Shown here: positions 44,301 to 53,129 of the stretch, piece by piece
Position numbering within the stretch: the first letter of the stretch is position 1
How the letters are laid out: every line of letters begins with the position of its first letter
NCBI RefSeq assembly: GCF_000758165.1
Contig: NZ_JNUP01000003.1
Span: 1 to 64,000 of the forward strand
Length of the DNA: 64,000 nt
Reading direction: 5' to 3'
Source: Spirochaeta lutea
GTDB taxonomy: Bacteria > Spirochaetota > Spirochaetia > DSM-27196 > Salinispiraceae
Position numbers and translations under genes: made by a program
Notes under the pieces: generated by a model
What the model was told of the DNA's origin: nothing
The model's input: the letters and a program-made list of their open reading frames with translations, nothing else
Databases searched by the model: none

Positions 44301-45590
44301 ATGACAGAACGTGTTGGCATAAGTGATATATCATTGTATTTGCCAAAAAACAGAATTTCCCTTGATCGTATTTTGGAGAAACGAGCTGCAGATGATCCGA
44401 AATTTGAGAGAAGGTTGTCTCGAGCAATTCAATCCACGGACCAAAAGGCGATTCGCTTCCCGAGCCCATGGGAAGATGCCTCTGTGCTTGCTGGGAATGC
44501 GTTGATTCGTTTACTCAAACAGGGAGTCTCCATAGATAAGCTCCGATACCTTGTTGTCGGTACGGAAACCTCAGTGGATATGTCGAAATCTATGTCTGCC
44601 TATGTACAGGGAATGATTGACCAGACCGAATTTGCATTACCCAGCACCATATCAAGCTACCAGGTACAACACGCTTGTGCCGGGGCGACCCTGGGAATGT
44701 TGAGCATTGCCGGTATGCTTCAATCCTCGGCCCTACCCGGTGAAAACGGTATCGTAATCGCTTCTGATATCGCACGCTACGATGCGCCGTCCACAGCAGA
44801 AATAACTCAAGGCGCCGGAGCTGCAGCCATGCTAATTGAACAGAATCCCCGCCTACTTTCCCTTGATCTCCAGACCCAGGGTTTCAGCAGCAAGAACGTT
44901 GATGATTTTTTCCGGCCCCTAGGTTCGACCACAGCTAAGGTGAAGGGGCGGTATTCAGTGGATTGTTACAATAATGCCCTTGATGAGGCTTTTCTTGATT
45001 ACTGTTCAAGAAGCAACAAGAGTCCCCAAGAGGCCTTACAAGCGACCGACTATTTTGTATTCCATGTACCCTTCGCAAAAATGGCGAGTACAGCCGTTCG
45101 ACGTCTTCTAGGCACATACATGGAGATGTCTCAACAGAGTGCAGAGGAATTCTTAACCAATCGTGGTTTTTTCGAAGCCCTCGAGGTTACGGCCAATGTT
45201 GGAAATATGTACACAGGTGCAATCTACCTAAATCTTATGGCTACCCTGTATCAGGATTATCAGCGTGTAGGAAAAGACATTATTGGGAAGAAGATTTTGT
45301 TTAGTTCCTACGGCAGCGGAAATACCATGCTCGTGTTCGAGGGTGAGGTGCTTCCCGATGCCCCGGCTGTGATAGAGGCTTGGAATCCCGATGATTTCTT
45401 AAATCACTATGTGGAATCGGATTTTTCGTCCTATCAATCTTGGCTAGATAGAAACTACGAACCGCAGACCTATAATGAGCAGGCCTCACGGGATTCGTAT
45501 ACAGAAACGGTAGAACCCGGCTGCTTTTATCTAGAGTCAATACGTTCAGATGATGAATATAGGGAATACAAGTACCGTGAAACCCGATAA
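44301..45590 (+). CDS. mvaS: Hydroxymethylglutaryl-CoA synthase
   Basis: Condenses acetyl-CoA and acetoacetyl-CoA to HMG-CoA, the first committed mevalonate-pathway step. The 429-residue protein has the catalytic triad residues Glu89 (VVGTETSVDMSKS), nucleophile Cys126 (QVQHACAGATLGML) and His255 (FHVPFAKMAS), plus GSGNTMLVFEG near the end. It is of bacterial MvaS type, not a KAS III. The ATG at 44301 has AAAGGA 7 nt upstream; the frame is open to 44214 but without support. The end overlaps idi2 by 41 nt. The other mevalonate genes (reductase, kinases, decarboxylase) are not in this window. Confidence 0.93.
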   Translation: MTERVGISDISLYLPKNRISLDRILEKRAADDPKFERRLSRAIQSTDQKAIRFPSPWEDASVLAGNALIRLLKQGVSIDKLRYLVVGTETSVDMSKSMSAYVQGMIDQTEFALPSTISSYQVQHACAGATLGMLSIAGMLQSSALPGENGIVIASDIARYDAPSTAEITQGAGAAAMLIEQNPRLLSLDLQTQGFSSKNVDDFFRPLGSTTAKVKGRYSVDCYNNALDEAFLDYCSRSNKSPQEALQATDYFVFHVPFAKMASTAVRRLLGTYMEMSQQSAEEFLTNRGFFEALEVTANVGNMYTGAIYLNLMATLYQDYQRVGKDIIGKKILFSSYGSGNTMLVFEGEVLPDAPAVIEAWNPDDFLNHYVESDFSSYQSWLDRNYEPQTYNEQASRDSYTETVEPGCFYLESIRSDDEYREYKYRETR

Positions 45591-46677
45591 TACACAGCAA
45601 GATGACGCGAAGCGAAAGGCTGATCACCTCGAAATCTGCAGTAACAACGAAACATTTCCGGTAGAGTCTAATTCTTCTTTTTTTGACGAATTGAATTTCG
45701 TACATAATCCACTACCTGAACTCAGCTTTGATTCAATTGATTTAACGGCGGATTTTCTTGGAATGAAAATCAATGCTCCCCTATTCATCTCTTCTATGAC
45801 GGGCGGGTCAGACGGGGGATACCAGGTGAATAAGGATATGGCTTGGGTTGCCCAACAACTCGGAATACCGGTTGGTATGGGCTCTATTAAAATTCTCTTC
45901 AGGAAACCTGAAGTCATTCATCACTTTCAGTTAAAAGAATTTGCACCGGATGTACCGATATTTGCCAATCTCGGTGCTGTACAGTTGCGAGAAATCCCCC
46001 ATAAAAAAATAATCGAAACCTTATATCGTTTGCAGGTTGATGGCATTGCAATACACCTTAATCCTGGCCAGGAACTCATGCAGCCCGGGGGGGATCGCGA
46101 TTTCCATGAGGTACGCTCAAGTATAGCAAGGTTCTGTGAAGCAAGTCCTGTTCCTATCATTGTAAAGGAAACAGGATTCGGCATCCATCCAAGAATTGGT
46201 GAAGATCTATTGAATTTAGGAGTTTCCTACCTGGATGTCGCTGGAGCAGGTGGGGCGAACTGGATGCGTATTGAGGGGTTTCGAAATCCGGATTCGGTAT
46301 ACTCGGAAGTTAACCAATTTGATGCCTGGGGTATACCTACCGCTATTAATCTTGCCCTGTATACCGACGGTGAGATTAATGGCGATACCCCAGTACAAAA
46401 TAATCTGTTGTCTAGCGGCGGTGTACGCTCATCCATGGATGTAGCAAAAAGTATAGCGCTCGGGGCTCATCTGGCTGGACTCGCACTGCCGTTGATCCGG
46501 GAACATAGACTTGGGGGGCGTGATAGAGTCCTCTCCTATTTGGATATGGTAATTCAGGGCCTTCGGAAGATCTGTCTTTTAACAGGCACCCCTACCGTTA
46601 ATGCTCTGAAGGGAGCATACTTGGTTAAATCGTTGTCCTTCACCCATATTCTCGAACAATACAGGAGTTACCCATGA
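45550..46677 (+). CDS. fni: Type 2 isopentenyl-diphosphate isomerase (FMN-dependent)
   Basis: Interconverts IPP and DMAPP using FMN, NADPH and Mg2+. The 375-residue TIM-barrel shows RKADHLEIC at the N-terminus, the FMN/phosphate motif SSMTGGSDGG, PIIVKETGFGI, DVAGAGGANWMRIE and SSGGVRSSMDVAKSIALGA, all typical of IDI-2 and distinct from lactate-oxidase relatives. The start overlaps mvaS by 41 nt; alternatives are the second ATG and a GTG at 45577. Its stop overlaps crtI by ATGA. It links mevalonate-derived IPP to GGPP synthesis at the end of the same operon. Confidence 0.93.
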   Translation: MMNIGNTSTVKPDNTQQDDAKRKADHLEICSNNETFPVESNSSFFDELNFVHNPLPELSFDSIDLTADFLGMKINAPLFISSMTGGSDGGYQVNKDMAWVAQQLGIPVGMGSIKILFRKPEVIHHFQLKEFAPDVPIFANLGAVQLREIPHKKIIETLYRLQVDGIAIHLNPGQELMQPGGDRDFHEVRSSIARFCEASPVPIIVKETGFGIHPRIGEDLLNLGVSYLDVAGAGGANWMRIEGFRNPDSVYSEVNQFDAWGIPTAINLALYTDGEINGDTPVQNNLLSSGGVRSSMDVAKSIALGAHLAGLALPLIREHRLGGRDRVLSYLDMVIQGLRKICLLTGTPTVNALKGAYLVKSLSFTHILEQYRSYP

Positions 46678-48155
46678 AATCACAGAAAGAGGTTGTAGTT
46701 GTCGGAGCTGGATTTGCCGGTTTGAGCGGGGCAGCCTATCTTGCTCGGCAGGGATTTAGGGTGACCCTGGTGGAGAAAAATGGAGAAATCGGCGGACGAG
46801 CCAGGATTTGGAACGCCGGTGATTATACATTTGATATGGGACCTTCTTGGTACCTCATGCCTGAGGTATTTGATCGATTCTTTTCCGATATTGGAAAGGA
46901 CCGGTCGGACTATTACCAACTGACAAAACTGGACCCCAGCTACCGGGTATTCTTTGAGAATCATAAACCGGTAGATATAAGTCCGAACCTGGAAAAAACA
47001 AAGCGCGCTTTTGCCGATCTTGAAACACAGGGTGATCAGAAACTCGAATCCTATCTAAAACAGGCTGAGTATAAGTATTCTGTAGCCATAAAAGAATTTC
47101 TCTATAAGGAGTATACGTCTGTATTTGATTTTCTTAACAAGCGAATGCTCACCGAAGGTCTTAAATTAAATGTATTTCAAAACCTAGATAAATATGTGCG
47201 GAAGACCTTCAATTCCGTTGAGGCCCGGCAGATACTGGAATATGCCATGGTCTTTTTAGGAACAAGTCCCGAAGATGCCCCTGCCCTCTACTCACTTATG
47301 AGTCATGTTGATATGAATCTCGGAGTGTACTTTCCCACCGGCGGTCTTGGTGGTGTCGCCCTTGGAATGCTGAAGGCAGTACAGGAACTTGGTGTCGAGG
47401 TTTTGACAAACACCGAGGTTACGGGATACCAGATGAGTGGGTATGGTATAGTCGGTGTTCAAACCACGAATGGAACCATTCCTGCCGATGCTGTTTTATT
47501 CACTGGAGACTACCATCATGGCGAGGTGGATCTCCTGCAAGATAATTCCAGAAGTATTTCTATCAATAAATGGAACTCCATGGTCCTTGCTCCTTCGATG
47601 TTCATATTATACCTGGGCGTGAAAAAACCGCTAACCAAGCTGGCTCACCATAATCTCTATTTTCGACATGATTGGGATGTGCACTTTAATTCTATATTTA
47701 AGGATCCAGATTGGCCCCAAAATCCGTGTTTCTACTTAAGCTGTATCAGTAAAACTGAAACTGAGTTCGCTCCCCAAGGAAAAGAAAATGTGTTTGTCTT
47801 GGTACCGACTGCCCCAGGACTTTATGATAGCGATGAGGTTCGGGAGGAATATACCGATACACTACTCAAACATATAGAAGTCTCTACAGGTGAAGAAATA
47901 TCTGAGCACATCGAATTAAAAAGAATATTTACTCAAAGAGATTTTTCTGAGGATTACAATGCTTGGCAAGGAACTGCTCTGGGGATTGCCCATACCCTCG
48001 GTCAAACTGCGGTGTTCAGACCAGGTATAAAAAGCAAGAAGATTAGAAACCTATTTTACAGCGGCCAGTTTACCCACCCTGGTGTAGGAGTACCAATGGT
48101 ATTAATTGCATCAAAACTAGGCGCTGCAAGAATTGAAAGGGAATTACATGGCTGA
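46674..48155 (+). CDS. crtI: Phytoene desaturase (CrtI-type)
   Basis: FAD-dependent desaturase that introduces double bases into phytoene, normally to lycopene. The 493-residue protein has the N-terminal dinucleotide-binding motif VVVVGAGFAGLSGAAYLAR followed by GEIGGRARIW, and the C-terminal family signature YSGQFTHPGVGVPMVLIASKLG. It lies directly before crtB, overlapping it by 8 nt, as in most crtI-crtB pairs, so I call it the phytoene-to-lycopene enzyme and the paralogue at 49008 the later desaturase. The split of roles is inference. Confidence 0.9.
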   Translation: MKSQKEVVVVGAGFAGLSGAAYLARQGFRVTLVEKNGEIGGRARIWNAGDYTFDMGPSWYLMPEVFDRFFSDIGKDRSDYYQLTKLDPSYRVFFENHKPVDISPNLEKTKRAFADLETQGDQKLESYLKQAEYKYSVAIKEFLYKEYTSVFDFLNKRMLTEGLKLNVFQNLDKYVRKTFNSVEARQILEYAMVFLGTSPEDAPALYSLMSHVDMNLGVYFPTGGLGGVALGMLKAVQELGVEVLTNTEVTGYQMSGYGIVGVQTTNGTIPADAVLFTGDYHHGEVDLLQDNSRSISINKWNSMVLAPSMFILYLGVKKPLTKLAHHNLYFRHDWDVHFNSIFKDPDWPQNPCFYLSCISKTETEFAPQGKENVFVLVPTAPGLYDSDEVREEYTDTLLKHIEVSTGEEISEHIELKRIFTQRDFSEDYNAWQGTALGIAHTLGQTAVFRPGIKSKKIRNLFYSGQFTHPGVGVPMVLIASKLGAARIERELHG

Positions 48156-48996
48156 TTTTCCTTTTACCCCATTAAATTTTACCGAAGAGCATCGAAGTGT
48201 TTTTCAGGGAGGAAGTAAAACCTACTTTACTAGCACTCGATTCTTTCCTCAGGATAAGCAAACCCTGGTCAGTATTCTGTACGCATTCGTCCGAATCGCT
48301 GATGGCTACGTCGACGATACCCCCCAGGATGTTCAGGGATTCTATGATTTTTGCCGGAAGTATAGAGAGGCCAGAGACAGGAAACTACCTTCGGGTAACC
48401 TGATTATTGATGAGTTCGTGAAACTTGAGGCTCAATTAGCATTTCCTCACGTATGGACTGAAGCCTTTTTACATTCCATGGAGCTGGATATAACAACCTC
48501 ATCATATAACAGCATAGATGAAACCCTTTCGTATATATACGGATCCGCAGAGGTTATCGGGTTGTATATGACACGGATTATGGATCTCCACGAAGGGAGC
48601 GAGCATTACGCAAAACTTCTAGGGAGAGCTATGCAATATATCAATTTCATACGGGATATTGATGAGGATAATCGATTAGGGAGAAGATATCTCCCCCTCA
48701 TTAATACCTCGTTAAAAAGTCTATCCCGGGAGGACGCGAATAAGCATCCGGATAGCTTTATTAATTATATCAGGCATGAGCTTGATAGGTATTTTTCATG
48801 GCAACAAGAAGCAGAAAAGGGATTTGAGTATATTCCAAAACAGTTGAGGGTCCCCATTAAAACGGCGAGTGAAATGTATAAATGGACTGGGAGACAGATC
48901 TACAGAAACCCATTTATCGTTTTTAATAAAAAAGTTAAGCCGAGTAAGCTACGGATATTGGTTTCCGGCTTGTTCTTAGCTCTACGCACAAGTTAG
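48148..48996 (+). CDS. crtB: Phytoene synthase
   Basis: Joins two GGPP molecules to phytoene. The 282-residue protein has both Mg2+-binding Asp motifs, D52xxxD56 in IADGYVDDTPQD and D170xxxD174 in FIRDIDEDNRLGRRYLP, the latter followed by the Arg-rich segment common to CrtB. The ATG at 48148 has GGGA about 7 nt upstream inside crtI; the upstream frame to 48133 lies entirely in crtI. Because GGPP-type enzymes in the operon are present, C40 rather than C30 synthesis is likely; CrtM-like C30 activity cannot be fully excluded. Confidence 0.93.
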   Translation: MADFPFTPLNFTEEHRSVFQGGSKTYFTSTRFFPQDKQTLVSILYAFVRIADGYVDDTPQDVQGFYDFCRKYREARDRKLPSGNLIIDEFVKLEAQLAFPHVWTEAFLHSMELDITTSSYNSIDETLSYIYGSAEVIGLYMTRIMDLHEGSEHYAKLLGRAMQYINFIRDIDEDNRLGRRYLPLINTSLKSLSREDANKHPDSFINYIRHELDRYFSWQQEAEKGFEYIPKQLRVPIKTASEMYKWTGRQIYRNPFIVFNKKVKPSKLRILVSGLFLALRTS

Positions 48997-49007
48997 CGGT
49001 TGGACCT

Positions 49008-50486
49008 ATGAAGATCGGTGTTATTGGTGGTGGCCTAGGCGGACTCTCTGCTGCCCTAAGTTTGGCAGCCTCGGAGCACCAGGTTACGATATTTGAAGCA
49101 GAATCTGAATTCGGCGGAAAGGCAGGAAACCTAGAAGCGGCGGGATACCGGTTCGATACCGGACCTAGTCTTCTCACCTTACCTCATGTTTTTGATAGAC
49201 TATTCAATCTAACAGGTGTTTCCCGGGAGGATTATTTTAGCATACTCCCCCTTGATCCCATAACTAACTACTGGTTCTCCGATGGCACACGGTATAAATC
49301 GCGTCCTGTACCATATTTTACGGATTCGCTTGTAGACGTCTTTGATGTAGCAAAAGAAGAGGCAGAGAGGTATTTACGGTACTCAAGGAAAATTTATGAC
49401 CTTACCCATGAGATTTTTTTGGAGTCGTCCCTACAGCAGGGTAAGACTTTCGTATCACAGGCGGCATTACGTGCCTATCCTCAAATCCTTTCCATTGATC
49501 CGCTAAGAAGTATGCATAGGGCGAATCGTGATTTCTTCAGGGATCCACGGGTGGTACAATTCTTAGACCGGTTCGCAACGTACAATGGTAGTAATCCTTA
49601 CAGGGCACCGGCAACCTTAAATAATATCATCTGGGTGGAACATGGCCTTGGCGGGTGGGCGGTGCTGGGCGGCATTTACCAGATAGTGAAGGCCATGTTG
49701 CGTAGAGCCCGGGAACTCGGCATACACCTTGTCTCTTCCTGCAAAATTATAGACATCCGTACTGATTCACACAGACGAGTTAGAGGGTTGGTAGACTGTC
49801 AGAATACGGTTCATGATTTTGATGCAGTGGTAAGTGATGTGGATGTATCTACCCTTTACCACACCATCCTAAAGAACGATTTGCATAAAGAATACCGACG
49901 CTATCAATCTCTGCCATCAAGTTCATCGGGGGTTGTGTTTTTTTGGGGAGTAAACAGAGATTTTCCTGACCTAGGGCTACATAATATTTTCTTCTCAGAA
50001 AACTATGAATTAGAATTTCAACAAATACATTCCGAGGGGATTCTGCCCCACGACCCAACGATCTATGTAAATATAACAAGTAAAGTAAATCCTGAAGATG
50101 CACCCCAAGGTTCAGAGAACTGGTTTGTTTTGGTGAATGCACCGCCTCACGGGACACAGAACTGGAACTCTGAAGTCAACGAGCTCAGGACGAGGGTTCT
50201 GCGTAAACTATCCAAAACTTTGGGAACCACCCTCTCCCCGCACATTGAATACGAGTCAGTACTCTCTCCCCAGGATATTATGGAGCGTACCGGTAGTTGG
50301 CGGGGCGCGTTGTATGGTATCTCGTCAAACAGTCTCTCGTCGGCATTCATGCGGCATGGAAATGTCTCAAAGCAATATCGTGGACTGTACCTTACAGGAG
50401 GAAGTGTTCACCCGGGCGGCGGTATGCCGTTGGTAGTACTATCCGGGATGATTGCCGCGCAACAGCTTTTAAGGAGGGAGAGTTGA
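49008..50486 (+). CDS. CrtI-family carotenoid desaturase, probably CrtD-like 3,4-desaturase
   Basis: The 492-residue flavoprotein starts MKIGVIGGGLGGLSAALSLA and EAESEFGGKAGNLEAAGYRFDTGPSLLTLP. It ends with GLYLTGGSVHPGGGMPLVVLSGMIAAQQL. These features, especially FDTGPS and GGGMP, fit CrtD-type 3,4-desaturases of hydroxylated carotenoids (as in Bacteroidota), more than phytoene desaturases. It lies between crtB and the CruF gene, suggesting it acts on the psi end created by hydration. It could instead be a second phytoene/neurosporene desaturase. The ATG at 49008 lies 11 nt after crtB. Confidence 0.8.
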   Translation: MKIGVIGGGLGGLSAALSLAASEHQVTIFEAESEFGGKAGNLEAAGYRFDTGPSLLTLPHVFDRLFNLTGVSREDYFSILPLDPITNYWFSDGTRYKSRPVPYFTDSLVDVFDVAKEEAERYLRYSRKIYDLTHEIFLESSLQQGKTFVSQAALRAYPQILSIDPLRSMHRANRDFFRDPRVVQFLDRFATYNGSNPYRAPATLNNIIWVEHGLGGWAVLGGIYQIVKAMLRRARELGIHLVSSCKIIDIRTDSHRRVRGLVDCQNTVHDFDAVVSDVDVSTLYHTILKNDLHKEYRRYQSLPSSSSGVVFFWGVNRDFPDLGLHNIFFSENYELEFQQIHSEGILPHDPTIYVNITSKVNPEDAPQGSENWFVLVNAPPHGTQNWNSEVNELRTRVLRKLSKTLGTTLSPHIEYESVLSPQDIMERTGSWRGALYGISSNSLSSAFMRHGNVSKQYRGLYLTGGSVHPGGGMPLVVLSGMIAAQQLLRRES

Positions 50487-50487
50487 G

Positions 50488-51156
50488 ATGGAAAAACGAT
50501 ATAATACTGTACCGGCCATGATCTTCATTGGTGTTTTTTATGCCATTGGCGTGATTGGGCATGCAATACCACGATTTTACCCATTCATGCTTTTACTCAC
50601 ACCCTGGGTTTTAGGAGTGTTTGGAGTCCTAGTAACAGCCTTGGCATTTTACTCAGAAAAGAACGCAATTCCCTTTCTCCCTACACTCTTATGGTTAGGC
50701 GTTGTCTATATTGCTACCTTTCTCCTAGAGGTGTTGGGCGTAGCAACAGGCTCGGTATTTGGCGAGTATAGCTATGGTGAAACCCTCGGCATACAAGTTT
50801 TCCATACTCCCATCGTTATCGGTCTAAACTGGGTTATCATCATTCTCGGTCTAACGATATTTGTAGGGAATTTCGTACGCAACATGTATGTACATGCCCT
50901 GGGTACCGGGATTTTAGCAACACTATTCGACTTCATCCTCGAGCCTGTAGCGATAAGTAAGCTTGATTATTGGACATGGGCAGAAAGAAATGTACCAATA
51001 CAAAATTACATCGCGTGGTTCATTATATCGTATATCTTTGCTTTGGTTTACATTCGGTTTGTTCCTCACCAGCTAAAAGGATGGACACTTCCCGGCTATG
51101 TATTAATCCAGCTACTATTCTTCCTTTCACTTCGAATATTTGTATTGGGGGGGTGA
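50488..51156 (+). CDS. cruF: CruF-type carotenoid 1',2'-hydratase (DUF422)
   Basis: CruF-family enzymes add water to the terminal double bond of psi-end carotenoids. The 222-residue protein is an integral membrane protein with about seven helices. The family core is visible as LEVLGVATGSVFGEYSYGETLG and VIGLNWVIIILG (Glu, TG, FGxYxY and LNW being characteristic). The acidic FDFILEPVAISKLDYWTW segment near residue 150 also matches. It begins with ATG one base after the crtD-like stop and is followed by crtW by 3 nt. The length is shorter than some archaeal homologues (about 280). Function is assigned from family resemblance and context. Confidence 0.82.
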   Translation: MEKRYNTVPAMIFIGVFYAIGVIGHAIPRFYPFMLLLTPWVLGVFGVLVTALAFYSEKNAIPFLPTLLWLGVVYIATFLLEVLGVATGSVFGEYSYGETLGIQVFHTPIVIGLNWVIIILGLTIFVGNFVRNMYVHALGTGILATLFDFILEPVAISKLDYWTWAERNVPIQNYIAWFIISYIFALVYIRFVPHQLKGWTLPGYVLIQLLFFLSLRIFVLGG

Positions 51157-51159
51157 AAA

Positions 51160-51906
51160 ATGGGTATTTTCTGGGCTTTCATAATTATAAGTCTTTGGAC
51201 AATGAATCTCGTCTATTCGTTGTTTCTATTCGATCTGGTTGGTAGCGGCTTTTGGTGGATCATTTTAGTTGTAACACAAACGTACCTATTTACAGGCCTT
51301 TTTATTACCGCTCACGATAGTATGCATGGAAGTATCTGCAAGAATAGGAAGCTAAATTCTTTTATTGGTAGACTGTCCCTAGTACTATTCGCTGCCTTTT
51401 CCTATTCGAGGGTCTATAAAGAGCACATAGCACATCACCGGTATCCCGGGACGGAAAAGGATCCGGATTTTAGCCCCCAAAACCAGCGATTCTTCCCATG
51501 GTTAGGTCGGTTTTTAATACATTACATTACTCCTATACAAATAGGTTTTATGGCGGCGGTTTTCATGGTGATGCAGTATGTCCTCAAAGTTCCAGTTCCG
51601 AATCTTCTGTTACTCTGGATACTTCCGGCATTGTTATCAACAGTACAACTGTTTATGTTCGGTACCTACCTACCCCATAGAAGGCCCCATAATCCTGAAA
51701 TGAAGCCTCATAATGCACGAACTCAGAAAAAAAACCATATCCTCGCAATGCTCAGTTGTTACTTTTTCGGATACCATTTTGAACACCATGTATCTCCACG
51801 TACTCCATGGTGGAAATTATATGCTGTAAAACAGGAATATGAAGCCGGTACTCTTGTGGACCATACTGGCTTGTCAAACTCTATGCCAAAGGAAGAAGGG
51901 GAATAA
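51160..51906 (+). CDS. crtW: Carotenoid ketolase CrtW-like (fatty acid desaturase fold)
   Basis: Membrane di-iron enzyme that oxidises C4 of beta-ionone rings. The 248-residue protein has three His boxes: HDSMH at 52-56, HIAHH at 89-93 and HFEHHVSPR near residue 218. FGTYLPHR and HRYPGTEKDPDF match CrtW ketolases rather than acyl desaturases or CrtZ. It lies between cruF and crtE. A CrtW normally needs a cyclised end, yet no lycopene cyclase occurs in the window. A poly-G run (seven G) lies before its start and may serve in translation initiation. A non-ring substrate cannot be excluded. Confidence 0.85.
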   Translation: MGIFWAFIIISLWTMNLVYSLFLFDLVGSGFWWIILVVTQTYLFTGLFITAHDSMHGSICKNRKLNSFIGRLSLVLFAAFSYSRVYKEHIAHHRYPGTEKDPDFSPQNQRFFPWLGRFLIHYITPIQIGFMAAVFMVMQYVLKVPVPNLLLLWILPALLSTVQLFMFGTYLPHRRPHNPEMKPHNARTQKKNHILAMLSCYFFGYHFEHHVSPRTPWWKLYAVKQEYEAGTLVDHTGLSNSMPKEEGE

Positions 51907-53000
51907 TGATTTTCAACTACGTAACAGACAAAAAAAAATTAACTTCAGCCTTTTTAGGTACCTGGTTTTCAGAAAAAGCTGATTTGTTAAAGGATCTTTT
52001 TCCGGAGTTCATCGGTAGTTTCGATCGTATACTCAGGTTTACCACTAGTGGAAAAATGCTCCGTGGTGGACTAGTATTCTTGCTTGAGGATTTATACCGA
52101 CACGCTCCCCATATCGCGTCTTCTTCTGAACAAGAAACAGTCAAGGTAGCCGCTGCAATGGAGCTCATACAATCCTTTCTCCTGATTCATGATGATATAA
52201 TGGATCGTGATCAGGTTAGACGTGGCGAGCCCTCGATGTACATGCAGTATGCTAGTGATATATCACAATTAACCCCGCATATTACCTCAGGTGAAACCCA
52301 GCGTATTGGCGAAGCCCTTGGCATTTGCGCCGGGGATGTAACCAATTTTTTTGCTTTTGAGATTTTATCGGAGTTGGCAATTGAACATGACAAGAAACAG
52401 AGGATTTTTAGTCATACAACCAGAGAGCTTTCGCGGGTGGGATTCGCACAAATGCAGGATGTACGGTGGAGTGTACTACCGACCTTCCCAAGCCCAGCTC
52501 AGATTATAACAATGTATATTAATAAAACAGGCAGGTATACCTTCAGTCTTCCAATGATCGTCGGAGCAATTCTAGGCAACTGTCCGGATAACGATATTGA
52601 GGTCATAAGTGAAATTGGCGATATCCTAGGCATCCTTTTTCAAATGAGAGATGATGAGTTAGGACTATACGGGGAGCCGACCATTACCGGTAAATCTTCG
52701 GGTTCAGATATTCGGGAAGGGAAGAAAACCGTTTTTATGGGAGAACTCGTTTCTGAACTACTCGAAACCCAGGAGTCCCTTGATCTCCCAGGTTTTGGCA
52801 AACATGATGCCTCCGATTCTGAGGTAGCTCATATTTTAAAACTCATGGAAACATATAATGTCCGTGGGAGGGTTAATAGCCAGGTTGCCGGCCTGAAATC
52901 CCGGGCTGACCGATTGATTGGGAATTTACATACCGCTAATGATGAAAAGAAAACACTCCTCATCGACTTACTCAACTACGTACATACCCGGGAAAAATAA
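51906..53000 (+). CDS. crtE: Polyprenyl (geranylgeranyl) diphosphate synthase
   Basis: Trans-prenyltransferase making the C20 GGPP that CrtB joins. The 364-residue protein has the first Asp-rich motif D96DxxD100 (LIHDDIMDRDQVRRG) and the second motif as DDELG (249-253, FQMRDDELGLYGE). The DDxxG form is common in bacterial GGPP synthases of the IdsA type. GSDIREGKKT follows with the conserved Lys. The start shares a base with the crtW stop (TAATG), implying coupling. FPP or longer-chain synthesis is possible, but the operon position argues for GGPP. Palindromic repeat copy F starts 14 bp after it. Confidence 0.85.
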   Translation: MIFNYVTDKKKLTSAFLGTWFSEKADLLKDLFPEFIGSFDRILRFTTSGKMLRGGLVFLLEDLYRHAPHIASSSEQETVKVAAAMELIQSFLLIHDDIMDRDQVRRGEPSMYMQYASDISQLTPHITSGETQRIGEALGICAGDVTNFFAFEILSELAIEHDKKQRIFSHTTRELSRVGFAQMQDVRWSVLPTFPSPAQIITMYINKTGRYTFSLPMIVGAILGNCPDNDIEVISEIGDILGILFQMRDDELGLYGEPTITGKSSGSDIREGKKTVFMGELVSELLETQESLDLPGFGKHDASDSEVAHILKLMETYNVRGRVNSQVAGLKSRADRLIGNLHTANDEKKTLLIDLLNYVHTREK

Positions 53001-53013
53001 ATTTTTATTCCAT

Positions 53014-53125
53014 GTATAGTGCGCTAAAGATCCTAGTTTACGCCCTATTTCACGGAGTAATCCGGTATTCCGGCCAGGGGTGGAGAGGACGAGGTGAAAA
53101 ATGTCATCTTTTACGCACAACCTAA
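53014..53125. repeat. Palindromic intergenic repeat, copy F
   Basis: The left arm TATAGTGCGCTAAAGATCCT and the right arm GTCATCTTTTACGCACAACC are complementary over about 16 positions. Both arms carry AAAGAT/ATCTTT, which other copies lack. The element fills the gap between the convergent crtE and GNAT genes. Confidence 0.7.
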
Positions 53126-53129
53126 AATT

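Noticed and set aside
46083..46093. G7 run in idi2 as a phase-variable tract
   Set aside because: Seven G next to CCC in a conserved coding motif is within chance expectation, and frame is constrained.
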